From: Verrucomicrobia bacterium Tous-C9LFEB
GTDB taxonomy: Bacteria; Verrucomicrobiota; Verrucomicrobiia; Methylacidiphilales; UBA1321
DNA: 64,000 nucleotides
Assembly: GCA_002304345.1 (NCBI GenBank)
Contig: NEUU01000016.1
Span: 24,697 to 88,696 of the forward strand
Direction of reading: 5' to 3'
Shown here piece by piece: positions 28,677 through 37,366 of this stretch (position 1 is the stretch's first letter; each line of letters opens with the position of its first letter). Position numbers and translations under genes: made by a program. Under the pieces are notes generated by a model, which ran no database searches, had not been told where the DNA came from, and worked only from the letters and a program-made list of their open reading frames with translations.

Positions 28677-29708
28677 GTGCACATCGCTCTCATTCGCCGC
28701 CGTTTTTCCCCAACCGGGGGAGCCGAGCGTTACCTCGAACGGCTGGCCGGGGCGTTGCAGGAGCGGGGCCATGCGGTGACGCTGGCGTGCGAGTCGTGGC
28801 AGGAGGGCGGCGCAAGCGCGATCCGCGATGTGCGGCGCGTGGAGTCCAACGATCCGCCAAGTTTCGCGCAGGCCATTGCGGCGTTGAAACTGCGGGACGA
28901 ATTCGACGTGGTGTTCAGCCTGGAGCGCGTGCCCGGCTGCGATGTCTATCGCGCGGGCGATGGCGTGCATGCGGACTGGCTGGAACAGCGGGCGATGTAC
29001 GGTGGACTGCTAGGCCATTTTCAAAACTGGATCAAATTCAAGAACCGCGCGATGTGTGCGCTCGAAGCGGAGGTCTTTCGCCCGGAGAAGACGCGGCATG
29101 TGATTGCGAACTCCCAGATGGTGAAGAATGCCATCGTGTGGCGGTTCGGTTTTCCGGCGGATCGCATCAGCGTCATTCGCAACGGCGTGCCGGTGGAGCG
29201 ATTCGCCAGCGGCAACCGCGAAGCGGGTCGTGCGGCGCTCGGGATTGGCGCGGACGAATACATCGTTTTGCTCGTCGGCGCGGGCCGCGAGCGCAAGGGA
29301 GTGAAGTACGCACAGGCAGCAGTGGATCGCACGCCGGGAGCGCGCTTGATTGTGGTCGATAACGCACCGCCCGTGCCGATGCCGGATGTGTACGCGGCGG
29401 CCGATGTGTTTTTGTTGCCGACGCTCTACGATCCGTTTGCGAATGTGACGCTGGAGGCGCTCGCCGCTGGGTTACCCGTGTTGACCACGCGACACAACGG
29501 CGGGGCGGAGATTCTGACGCGTGGCGTTGACGGCATTGTCTTTGAGCGTGCCGACGCGGTGCGTGACATGGCGCAGGCGTTGACGCGGTTGCGGGACCGG
29601 AACGAACGCGAGCGGTTTCGCGCCCCGGCGCAGGCGTTGGCGCGACAATATGATTTGAGCCGTAATGTTGAGGAAACGTTGCTGTGTTTGACGGCGTTCC
29701 GTCGGTAG
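28677..29708 (+). CDS. GT4 glycosyltransferase, WaaG/RfaG-like
   Basis: 343 residues starting with GTG, 19 bp behind lpxK. N-terminus HIALIRRRFSPTGGAERYLE is the usual GT-B opening; VFSLERVPGCDVYRAGDGVH resembles the WaaG (LPS core glucosyltransferase I) family. The donor-binding EX7E region is at about LPTLYDPFANVTLEALAAGL. Likely role: adding the first hexose to the LPS inner core. Sugar specificity is inferred from the family only. Confidence 0.85.
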   Translation: MHIALIRRRFSPTGGAERYLERLAGALQERGHAVTLACESWQEGGASAIRDVRRVESNDPPSFAQAIAALKLRDEFDVVFSLERVPGCDVYRAGDGVHADWLEQRAMYGGLLGHFQNWIKFKNRAMCALEAEVFRPEKTRHVIANSQMVKNAIVWRFGFPADRISVIRNGVPVERFASGNREAGRAALGIGADEYIVLLVGAGRERKGVKYAQAAVDRTPGARLIVVDNAPPVPMPDVYAAADVFLLPTLYDPFANVTLEALAAGLPVLTTRHNGGAEILTRGVDGIVFERADAVRDMAQALTRLRDRNERERFRAPAQALARQYDLSRNVEETLLCLTAFRR

Positions 29709-29746
29709 CGATTGCGAAGTCAGCGATTTGTTGATAGGTACTCATT

Positions 29747-31183
29747 ATGCCACAAAAGGTAGTTGTCATCGGTGCGGGTCCAGCGGGATTGACGGCGGCG
29801 GCGGAATTGATCGAGCACGGGCATCGGGTTCTGGTGTTGGAGAAGGACAAGGAGTACGTGGGGGGCATCGCGCGGACGGTGCACTACAAGAATTACCGGT
29901 TCGATATCGGCGGGCACCGCTTCTTTAGCAAGAGTTCCGAGGTGACGGAATGGTGGCAGCGCCGGTTGCCGAGCGATTTTATCAAGGTGCGGCGGCTCTC
30001 GCGCATTTTTTACAATGGCACCTTTTTCGATTATCCGTTGAAGGCCTTCAACGCGTTGTTTGGCCTCGGGGTGTGGACGAGTTTTCTATGCGTGATGAGC
30101 TACGTTTGGGCGCGCGTGAATCCGATCAAGCCGGAGAAATCGTTTGCCGATTGGGTGAGCAACCGCTTTGGCCGCCGCTTGTTCAGTATCTTCTTCAAGA
30201 CCTACACGGAGAAGGTCTGGGGCATGCCGTGCGAGGAGATCAATGCGGATTGGGCCGCGCAGCGGATCAAAGGGCTTTCGCTCCTGAGCGCGATCTGGAA
30301 TGCGTTGATCCCGCAGCGCCAAAAAGGCAGCGATACGATCAAGACGTTGATCGACCAGTTTGAGTATCCGCGCCTCGGCCCGGGCATGATGTGGGAGAAG
30401 ACGCGCGACGATATCCGGCAATCCGGCAACCAGGTGTTGCTGGGCATGAACGTGGTGCGCATTCACCGGGACGGCAATCGCGTGCTGTCGGTGGTGACGC
30501 GCGATGCCAACAAGGTGGAGACGGAGTGGGCGGCGGATCAATTCATTATCTCGATGCCATTGCGGGAAACGATCCGGGCCATCGTGCCTTCGCTGGGTTT
30601 GGAAGCGCAGGCGGCAGCGAACAAGCTGACCTATCGCGATTTCCTGACGGTGGCGTTGATGGTGAAGAAATCGAATCTCTTCCCGGACAACTGGATTTAC
30701 GTCCACGATGCGAGCGTGAAGCTGGGCCGGATCCAGAACTTCAATAACTGGAGCCCGGAAATGGTTCCGGTCGAGGGAGTGACGTGTCTGGGTCTGGAGT
30801 ATTTCTGTTTCGAAAACGACGACCTCTGGGCGATGTCGGATGCGGATCTGATCGCTCTCGGCACGCGCGAGCTGGCACAGCTCGGCCTGGTGAATGCGGC
30901 GGATGTGTTCGACGGTGCCGTGGTGCGGATGCCGAAGGCGTACCCGATTTACGATGCGGAATACAGTCAGACGGTGGAAACGCTCCGTCAGGCCTTGGGC
31001 CAGTTGGAAAACCTGCAGGTCGTGGGCCGCAACGGCATGCACAAGTACAACAATCAGGATCATTCCATGATGACGGCGCTGCTGGCGGCGCGCAATATCA
31101 ACGGGGCGCACTTCAATCTCTGGCAGGTGAATACGGACGCGGAATATCACGAGGCGGGGGAAGCGAAGGATCTGGTAAAGTAG
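29747..31183 (+). CDS. FAD-dependent oxidoreductase, UDP-galactopyranose mutase/amine oxidase-like
   Basis: 478 residues. The N-terminal dinucleotide-binding motif VVVIGAGPAGLTAAAELIE and the following EKDKEYVGGIARTVHY define an FAD-binding NAD(P)-binding-like fold; GGHRFFSKS and KTYTEKVWGMPCEEI are typical of the UGM-like flavoproteins found in polysaccharide loci. Its position behind lpxK and a GT4 gene suggests a sugar-nucleotide or envelope-glycan role. True UGM is shorter, so the precise reaction is unknown. Confidence 0.85.
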   Translation: MPQKVVVIGAGPAGLTAAAELIEHGHRVLVLEKDKEYVGGIARTVHYKNYRFDIGGHRFFSKSSEVTEWWQRRLPSDFIKVRRLSRIFYNGTFFDYPLKAFNALFGLGVWTSFLCVMSYVWARVNPIKPEKSFADWVSNRFGRRLFSIFFKTYTEKVWGMPCEEINADWAAQRIKGLSLLSAIWNALIPQRQKGSDTIKTLIDQFEYPRLGPGMMWEKTRDDIRQSGNQVLLGMNVVRIHRDGNRVLSVVTRDANKVETEWAADQFIISMPLRETIRAIVPSLGLEAQAAANKLTYRDFLTVALMVKKSNLFPDNWIYVHDASVKLGRIQNFNNWSPEMVPVEGVTCLGLEYFCFENDDLWAMSDADLIALGTRELAQLGLVNAADVFDGAVVRMPKAYPIYDAEYSQTVETLRQALGQLENLQVVGRNGMHKYNNQDHSMMTALLAARNINGAHFNLWQVNTDAEYHEAGEAKDLVK

Positions 31184-31310
31184 CCACTCATTAGCTGAGC
31201 GAATACTTTCATTGCGTAGCTAATGTTTGTCGGGTCGGTTCCGATAAAGAGAGGGTTAGGATTCAAGATCGGTTGAGCGCCACCAACCGGTCGTTGACGA
31301 GGTACTCTTC

Positions 31311-31526
31311 ATGTCTGCGATCAGCAATATTGGTGGCTTCTCCGGTACGCAATACCCGATGTATTCCGGTTCGGTCCGGAAATTGTCGGATCATCCCTAC
31401 AAGGTGTGCGAGACGAGCACGGGTCTCCAGAACGGGCCTAATATCGTCACGATGAGCAACGCTGACGGGGACACGATCACGTTGTCGGCCCTGGCCAAGC
31501 AACTGGGCCAGCCGGTGCGGAAGTAA
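31311..31526 (+). CDS. Small hypothetical protein
   Basis: 71 residues with GAGGT seven bases before the ATG. Sequence begins MSAISNIGGFSGTQYPMYSG and ends LSALAKQLGQPVRK; no signal peptide, no known domain. Lies between the UGM-like gene and the GPH transporter. Confidence 0.5.
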   Translation: MSAISNIGGFSGTQYPMYSGSVRKLSDHPYKVCETSTGLQNGPNIVTMSNADGDTITLSALAKQLGQPVRK

Positions 31527-31628
31527 TCGGCTGTTTTCCGTTTTATCTCACGGTCGTAAACTTCTTTGCGTTTTACAGGGAATCTCCTTGTCGAAGGAAG
31601 CCATGACGGCTTACCGTCGCAACTTCCT

Positions 31629-33062
31629 ATGTCTATAAAGAGCGCAACCGCAATTCCCGAGAGCGATCGGATTCCCTTTTTCCAGAAGATCATGTTTGCC
31701 GCGGGCAACAGCATGGACTTCTTTGCCACCGGCCTGATGATCGGCGTATTGTGGATGCCCTACTTCAATATCGGATTGGGCATCAGTCCGGCGAAGCTGG
31801 GCATCGTGTTAATGATCCTGCAGGCGTGGAACGCGGTGCTGGACCCGATCATGGGCAACATCTCCGACAATACGCGCACACGCTGGGGCCGCCGCCGTCC
31901 GTTCATGGTGGTGGGCGCGTCGCTGACAGCGCTGATCGCCCCGTGGATCTGGCGGCCGCCGACCCTGTGGGGCGAAACGGGCATGGTTATTTACCTGATT
32001 CTGGCGGGCATGGTGTTCTATGCCTGCTTCTCCTGCTGGGCGATGCCGTATTACAGCATGCAGTTGGAGCTGACGCCGAATTACGATGAGCGCACGCGCC
32101 TGACGGCATGGTCGACGGTCTTCGGCAAGATCACCGGTTTATGCGGCGGTTGGGCGATGGCGCTTTTGAGCAGTTCGTTCTTCGCCGATCCGGTGACGCA
32201 CAAGCCGGACATCGTACAGGGGATGAAGGTGTGCAGTTGGTTTGTGGCGGGGGCGATTTTTGTCATCGGCATGTTGCCGCCGCTGTTCGTGAAGGAGCGC
32301 TATTACGAGAAGGAAGCGAAGCATCAATCGCGCGATCCGTTCTGGCAGAGCATCAAGGAGTCTTTCCATTGCCAGCCCCTGTGGATGTTGATCGGCATTT
32401 CGTTTTTCATGGTGGTCGGCAGCAGCGCGGTGGGATCTCTCGGCCAGTACGTGAACATCTATTACGTCAACCACGGCGATCTCGCGAAGGCGTCGGTGAT
32501 CGGTGGCATGAAAAGCACGGTGCTGACGGTGACGGGCTTGCTGTGCATTCCGGTCTACACGTGGCTCGGCGAGCGGTTGGACAAGAAGGTGGTGGTGGGG
32601 GTGATGATCGGGCTGACGATGATCGGCCACATGCTGAATTATTTCCTGATGACCCCGGCAAATCCGTATCTGCAAATCATCCCCGGTGTTTTCGAATCGA
32701 GCGCGATTTCCGCAGTGTGGCTGTTCCTCCCGTCGATGAAGGCGGACGCGGCGGATTATGACGAATTGAAAACGACGCGCCGCCGCGAAGGGGCGTTGAA
32801 TGCGTTTTATTCGTGGTTCATCAAGGCGGCGCTGACGTGCTCGATGGGACTGGGCGGCTGGGTGCTGCAGTTCTCGGGCTTCGATGTGAAGCTGGCGCAT
32901 GAGCAGCCGGCCGATGTGTTGCATTTGATGCTGGTGCTGTACGTGGTACTGCCGCTCTTTCTCTGGCTCGCGTCGCTGATCTTCGTGTGGCTCTATCCGC
33001 TGGATCGCGCCACGATGGGAGGGATTCGCGCCCAGCTCGAAACGCGCCGCGGTAAGGTGTGA
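31629..33062 (+). CDS. GPH-family sugar:cation symporter (MFS)
   Basis: About 477 residues from MSIKSATAIPES; the frame is open back to 31566 but that extension is not family-like. Twelve hydrophobic segments, with the glycoside-pentoside-hexuronide signature DPIMGNISDNTRTRWGRRRP after the second helix. It probably imports a disaccharide or pentoside together with Na+ or H+. The 3' end runs directly into the hairpin repeat at 33063. Substrate unknown; the CE6-type esterase and GH1 in the window are consistent with glycan feeding. Confidence 0.9.
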   Translation: MSIKSATAIPESDRIPFFQKIMFAAGNSMDFFATGLMIGVLWMPYFNIGLGISPAKLGIVLMILQAWNAVLDPIMGNISDNTRTRWGRRRPFMVVGASLTALIAPWIWRPPTLWGETGMVIYLILAGMVFYACFSCWAMPYYSMQLELTPNYDERTRLTAWSTVFGKITGLCGGWAMALLSSSFFADPVTHKPDIVQGMKVCSWFVAGAIFVIGMLPPLFVKERYYEKEAKHQSRDPFWQSIKESFHCQPLWMLIGISFFMVVGSSAVGSLGQYVNIYYVNHGDLAKASVIGGMKSTVLTVTGLLCIPVYTWLGERLDKKVVVGVMIGLTMIGHMLNYFLMTPANPYLQIIPGVFESSAISAVWLFLPSMKADAADYDELKTTRRREGALNAFYSWFIKAALTCSMGLGGWVLQFSGFDVKLAHEQPADVLHLMLVLYVVLPLFLWLASLIFVWLYPLDRATMGGIRAQLETRRGKV

Positions 33063-33444
33063 TGGGGGCGCTGCCCCAAACCCCCGCTCAAGGGGCAACG
33101 TGACGTTGCATCCAGATACGCTGACGCCGGAACTGAAAATCTTTCGGCAACAAGCTGGGTTCAGCGTCACGCTGGCCTTGAGAATCCTCACTTTTTGGCG
33201 AATGGATTTTTTGCGCGGACGCAAAAGAAGTCAGCCGCCAAAAGTGAGTTTTTCTCAAAGAGTTCATACCTTAATCCGAGTTTAAGGAGGGATGAATCCA
33301 TGCCTCATCAGAGGTAATGAGGCTTTTGAAATCCATTTGGGCCGGCGTCGATCTTTTGCTGCAAGCAAAAGGCGACGCCGGCCCAATGCGGGGTTTCCAA
33401 AGGGAATCATTCCCTTTGGTGGGGGTTTGGGGGCAACGCCCCCA
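33063..33444. repeat. Family E multi-hairpin repeat, copy 1
   Basis: Left part: inverted module TGGGGGCGCTGCCCCA at 33063. Right part, in order: GCCTCAT..ATGAGGC (33302-33323), long hairpin GGGCCGGCGTCG/CGACGCCGGCCC (33339-33384), CCAAAGGGAA TCA TTCCCTTTGG (33397-33419), TGGGGGCAACGCCCCCA (33428-33444). Same order of hairpins at 63138-63278 with changed, still paired stems. The middle also holds a CAGCGTCACGCTGG palindrome (33162-33175). The right end overlaps the 3' end of the MBL gene. Confidence 0.85.
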
Positions 33445-34075
33445 GCGTCACGCGACTGAAATGACCGGGGTGGAGGGTGGTGATACCGTGGGCGCGCACG
33501 GTGTGCAGACTTTGCTGAGCGAGTGACGCGTTCTCGTGATAGAAATGACCGGCACCGCCGCGCCGGAACGGAATCAGACTGCCCCGGATTAAGTCGCCCA
33601 CGATGGCCTCGTGACCGAGGAGAAAAGTGAGCGAGCCCATCGTGTGACCGGGTGTGAAGAGCACCTTGCCGGGGAAACCGAAGTCACGGGTGATGGGGGA
33701 GAGATCCGCATCGAGAATCACATCGGGCGTGAAGCCGGGGAAATGATGGACGAGAAAGGGGAGGGTAAACGGGGTCATCCACGAGGCGGGCGTAAGCGGA
33801 CCATTCTCGCCACGCTCGACACGGGCGAGTTCACCGCGATGCATGACGAGTGGGAGTTGGAACTCCTCGCGCAAGCGCTTGGAGTTACCTGCGTGATCGG
33901 AATGTCCATGCGTGTGCAGCACCGCTTTCAACTGGCCGGGCTCCACGCCGTGCGTCCGGATCGCGCGCAACAGCCGGTCCCAATCGCGCGGCAATCCACT
34001 GTCGATCAGCCACGCGCTTGTCCCCTCGGTGACGAGGTAGGCATTCGTGGTGAAGAGATGCAGGCGGTGGATCAT
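33407..34075 (-). CDS. MBL-fold metallo-hydrolase
   Basis: 222 residues of the metallo-beta-lactamase fold: HTHGHSDHAG metal motif near 54-63, FTPGHTMGSL near 139-148 and IVGDLIRGS near 158. Resembles glyoxalase II-like hydrolases; substrate unknown. The last eleven or so residues (ALPPNPHQRE) and the stop codon are encoded by the family-E repeat, so the C-terminus has been replaced or extended by repeat insertion. Divergent from the Na/Pi gene. Confidence 0.85.
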   Translation of the reverse strand: MIHRLHLFTTNAYLVTEGTSAWLIDSGLPRDWDRLLRAIRTHGVEPGQLKAVLHTHGHSDHAGNSKRLREEFQLPLVMHRGELARVERGENGPLTPASWMTPFTLPFLVHHFPGFTPDVILDADLSPITRDFGFPGKVLFTPGHTMGSLTFLLGHEAIVGDLIRGSLIPFRRGGAGHFYHENASLAQQSLHTVRAHGITTLHPGHFSRVTLGALPPNPHQRE

Positions 34076-34285
34076 GACGCGGGCTCATTCCGCCGCGTTG
34101 TGTAGTGGGTTTCAAGTATTATCTCGGCGTTTTTGCGGGAGCACAAAAATCAAACCCCTCTTTATTAGTTTTGACGGAGCGATTTGGCACGGGCGGGGAG
34201 GATTCTAATAACTTCTCCGACTCGCATGTGCGGGCTCGCGATTCACGGGGTTTCATCCTAAAAGAACAGGCTCAATAGCTGTTCT

Positions 34286-35932
34286 ATGCTGGAATTTCTT
34301 CCCATTGTTTTAGCGGGACTGGGCCTGTACTTCATGGGCGTATCGGGCATTCGCTCGAGCCTGCAACAGGTGCCGGGCATTCGTTTTCGCGAGAGCATTG
34401 GGCGGGCGTCGCGTCATCCGGTGCTGGCGGCGGTGACTGGCTTTTTGCTGGGGACGGTGACGCAGACCTCGATTGGCGTCGCGGTGATCTTCGCGGGTTT
34501 GATTGCGCGGGGACTTTCCACCGTGCGACAGGCGCTGCCGGTGATCGCGTGGTCGAACATGGGTTTGGTGGTGCTGGTCTTCCTGAATAATCTACCCGTG
34601 ACGCAGGTGGCGTTGTTCCTGATCGGCTTCGGCGGGATCTGCGCGAACTTCGGTTTCGGCGGACGTTTTCGCGGCTTGATGCCGCCGCTGTATTCGCTGG
34701 GGATGTTGCTGTACGGACTGCGGTTGATGAAGGACGGGCTCTATCAACTTTCCGCCCATCCGCAGTTCGAATCGTTCATGGCGCAGCTCCCCGCTTCGGA
34801 ACTGCTGGCGTTCGCCTTCGGCGCCTTGCTGCGCATCCCGGTGCAATCGAGCTCCGCGGTGGCACTGATCGGCATCACGATGTACGAGGGCCGCATTTTC
34901 ACGGAGCAGAAGACGATCATGCTCTTTTACGGCACGTCGCTGGGCACGGGTTTCGCGGCGTATTTTCTGACCTCGCATTTAAAGGGGGAGATGCGGCAGG
35001 TGGCGTTGTTCGAGGCGATTGTGAATTTGTCCGCGGGCGTGCTGCTACTGGGATTCTTTTATCTGGAGAAGTTGGGGCATTTCTCGTTGTTGGAAGGCCA
35101 CGTGTACAACCTCACCGGTCATATCCAGAGCCGGCTTGCGCTCGTCTTCCTGCTGCAGCAGAGCGTGTGCGTCGCGTTCGCCTATTTGTTGATGGGCCGG
35201 ATGAGTGGCATTCTGGAAAAACTGGCACCGCGCACGGTGGAGCAGGATCTGTCGCGACCGCGCTTCATTCATGATGAGGCGGCCTACGATATTGAAACGG
35301 GCTTGAGCTTGGCCAAGCAGGAAATCAAGGGGCTCGTGGCGCGGCTGCCTGATTACCTGCGCAGCGCGGGCTGCGAGAGCAGTGGGGGTCGGGCGGTGCC
35401 ACCCGTGGCGGTGCAGCATCAATCGTTTCTCGCGGTGATCAACGAGCTGCAATCGTTCCTCGCGGTGTTGTCGGACCGCCGGTTGAAGAGTCATCTGACG
35501 TCGGTGAATTTATTGCAGGTGCAGCGGCGGCTCGATTTGCTCTGCGGCATGGAAGAGGCGACGTTCCAGGTGGTGCACCAATTGCAGGGGCTGAAGCCGA
35601 GTCCGGCAGTGGCCACGATCCGACACAATGTGATCGAGTCGCTCGACGCGCTGTTGCTCACCGCGCTGGATGCGTTCGGCGGCCAGCAGGAGGACATTGC
35701 CATTCTCGAACGGCTCACCAGTTCCCCCGGCGAAGTCGCGCACCGGCTGCGGCAGGATTACATGAACGCGCATGAAGACCTCGGCCACGAGGAGCGCGCG
35801 GCGGTGGTCGCAATCATCACGCAACAGGAGCGGGTGATGTGGCTGCTGAATCAAATCAGCAAGACGCTTGAAGCGCATTTGGCCCCCACTGATTCCGTGT
35901 GCAACCCCCTCCCCGGAGAAAACCCCTCATGA
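34286..35932 (+). CDS. Na+/phosphate cotransporter family protein with PhoU-like C-terminus
   Basis: 548 residues. N-terminal half has the two inverted NptA/Na_Pi_cotrans repeats with the paired substrate motifs TVTQTSIGVAVIF (about 52-64) and PVQSSSAVALIG (about 187-198). The C-terminal 200 residues are helical and PhoU-like (YDIETGLSLAKQEIKGLVAR). It may carry phosphate or another anion with Na+. First gene of an overlapping trio with a carbonic anhydrase (ATGA overlap) and a STAS protein. Confidence 0.88.
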   Translation: MLEFLPIVLAGLGLYFMGVSGIRSSLQQVPGIRFRESIGRASRHPVLAAVTGFLLGTVTQTSIGVAVIFAGLIARGLSTVRQALPVIAWSNMGLVVLVFLNNLPVTQVALFLIGFGGICANFGFGGRFRGLMPPLYSLGMLLYGLRLMKDGLYQLSAHPQFESFMAQLPASELLAFAFGALLRIPVQSSSAVALIGITMYEGRIFTEQKTIMLFYGTSLGTGFAAYFLTSHLKGEMRQVALFEAIVNLSAGVLLLGFFYLEKLGHFSLLEGHVYNLTGHIQSRLALVFLLQQSVCVAFAYLLMGRMSGILEKLAPRTVEQDLSRPRFIHDEAAYDIETGLSLAKQEIKGLVARLPDYLRSAGCESSGGRAVPPVAVQHQSFLAVINELQSFLAVLSDRRLKSHLTSVNLLQVQRRLDLLCGMEEATFQVVHQLQGLKPSPAVATIRHNVIESLDALLLTALDAFGGQQEDIAILERLTSSPGEVAHRLRQDYMNAHEDLGHEERAAVVAIITQQERVMWLLNQISKTLEAHLAPTDSVCNPLPGENPS

Positions 35933-36633
35933 ACCCGAACCCTCCTCTCGATCCTTCCCCGACGCCGCAGGTGGCCCTGCGGGAAGTCTTTTACGGCAAC
36001 GACGTCTTTGTGCAGGCGCGCGATCCGCGTCAATTCGAGGCGTACGAGAAATCGCAGCATCCGTCGGTGACGATGTTGACCTGCTGCGATGCGCGGTTGC
36101 ACCAGCTCGTGTTCAACTTCGATCCGATCGACCGCACGTTCGTGGTGCAGAATATCGGCAACCAGTTGCAACCGGCCTCGGGGTCGATCGATTACGGCAT
36201 CCATCACCTGAAGACGCCGCTGCTGCTGATCCTCGGTCATACCCGCTGCGGGGCGATCCGCGCGGCGATGTCCGATTACCGCAGCGAATCGTGGGAGATC
36301 ATTCGCGAGCTCAACGGCCTGCATCTGCCGCTGCTGCGTTGCGAGAAGCAGGAGGACATTGAGAAGGCGTGGCTCGATGCGGTCGAACACAACGTCGATT
36401 ATCAAGTCGATCTCGCCATGCGCCGGTACGGCGCGGTGGTGAACGCGGGCAAGCTGGCCATCGTGGGCGGCGTGTACGACTTCGCCAATCTCTATGGCCG
36501 GGGTCGCGGTCGCATTGTGCTGCTCAATCTCAACGGTGTGGCGGGACAGGAAGCGATCCGCGCGATGCCGGTGTGGCAGGAATTTGACGAGGCCCTCAGT
36601 GACCTCGTTCTGCACGAAAGGAAATCATTATGA
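35929..36633 (+). CDS. Beta-class carbonic anhydrase
   Basis: 234 residues from the ATG that overlaps the upstream stop; GGAG lies 10 bp before it. Zinc ligands Cys52 with the Asp54-Arg56 dyad (TCCDARL), His104 and Cys107 (GHTRCGAI) are in place. It interconverts CO2 and bicarbonate in the cytoplasm. The middle (HNVDYQVDLAMRRYGAVV) and VGGVYDFANLYGRGRG are family-typical. Coupling to an anion transporter and a STAS protein suggests linked anion/bicarbonate handling (inference). Confidence 0.92.
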   Translation: MNPNPPLDPSPTPQVALREVFYGNDVFVQARDPRQFEAYEKSQHPSVTMLTCCDARLHQLVFNFDPIDRTFVVQNIGNQLQPASGSIDYGIHHLKTPLLLILGHTRCGAIRAAMSDYRSESWEIIRELNGLHLPLLRCEKQEDIEKAWLDAVEHNVDYQVDLAMRRYGAVVNAGKLAIVGGVYDFANLYGRGRGRIVLLNLNGVAGQEAIRAMPVWQEFDEALSDLVLHERKSL

Positions 36634-36971
36634 CGATCGAATGCGAAAGCCGGGATGGCGTGGAAATCTTTCACCTGACGGGACGGTTCGACGGCAGCAG
36701 CGCCAACGACGCGCAAAAAGTGCTCCTGTCGAAAGCGGATTTCACCCCGCTGCGGGTTGTCTTGAATCTCGCGGGCATCGAGGTGATCACCAGCGCCGGA
36801 TTGCGCGCCATTCTCGCGTTGGTGAAGAAGGTGGAGGCGAACGCGGGCAAGCTTGCGGTCACCGGACTATCGACTTCGACGCGCGAGATTTTCGAGATCT
36901 CCGGCTTCAACCGGATCATTCCGTTGCAGGCGAGTCTGGAAAGTGCGGTGGCTCAAGTTGGCGAAGTTTGA
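36630..36971 (+). CDS. STAS-domain protein (anti-sigma factor antagonist-like)
   Basis: 113 residues; start overlaps the carbonic anhydrase stop (ATGA) and is preceded by AAGGAA. Compact SpoIIAA-like domain with the regulatory serine in IEVITSAGLRAIL (Ser55). It could be a partner-switch component or a detached regulatory domain for the transporter encoded two genes upstream, in the manner of the STAS domain of SulP carriers. Confidence 0.88.
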   Translation: MTIECESRDGVEIFHLTGRFDGSSANDAQKVLLSKADFTPLRVVLNLAGIEVITSAGLRAILALVKKVEANAGKLAVTGLSTSTREIFEISGFNRIIPLQASLESAVAQVGEV

Positions 36972-37091
36972 ACGTGGACAGAGTAGCGAATTAGGGTGGG
37001 TTCTGCGACGTATCACTTTTGGTGCTAACTGTCTCTCGCGGCTTTTTTCGCTGCCGGGATTGTGCTAGGATTTCGCTGTTCCCTTCCCTGC

Positions 37092-37274
37092 ATGAATGCG
37101 TCCTGCGTGGCCATCGTCGGATTCAAGTGTCTGCCGGAATCTCCGGACGAGGCGCCGCCGCTGATTGGAGAGGAGCCCCCGCCGCCCGAGACGAAATTCC
37201 CGGACGCTAAAGAACTCAAGCCGTGGGGCCCGGTCCTCATGCCGTGGATCAGTCCGATTCCGACTGCGCTGTAA
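37092..37274 (+). CDS. Possible small Pro/Glu-rich protein (doubtful)
   Basis: 60 codons (MNASCVAIVGFKCLPES...) with a Pro/Glu-rich middle (EAPPLIGEEPPPPETKFPDA) and no ribosome site. No homologue recognised. Otherwise 36972-37366 shows nothing beyond a decayed GGCGCTGACGCGCC motif near 37308-37321. Confidence 0.3.
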   Translation: MNASCVAIVGFKCLPESPDEAPPLIGEEPPPPETKFPDAKELKPWGPVLMPWISPIPTAL

Positions 37275-37366
37275 TGCTTCTGGAGATAGGAGTACTCTTC
37301 CCCCCCCGGCGCTGACGCGCCCATTCCCCGCTCGAATTATTTCCCGTGATTGTCTAGAGTGCGCGG

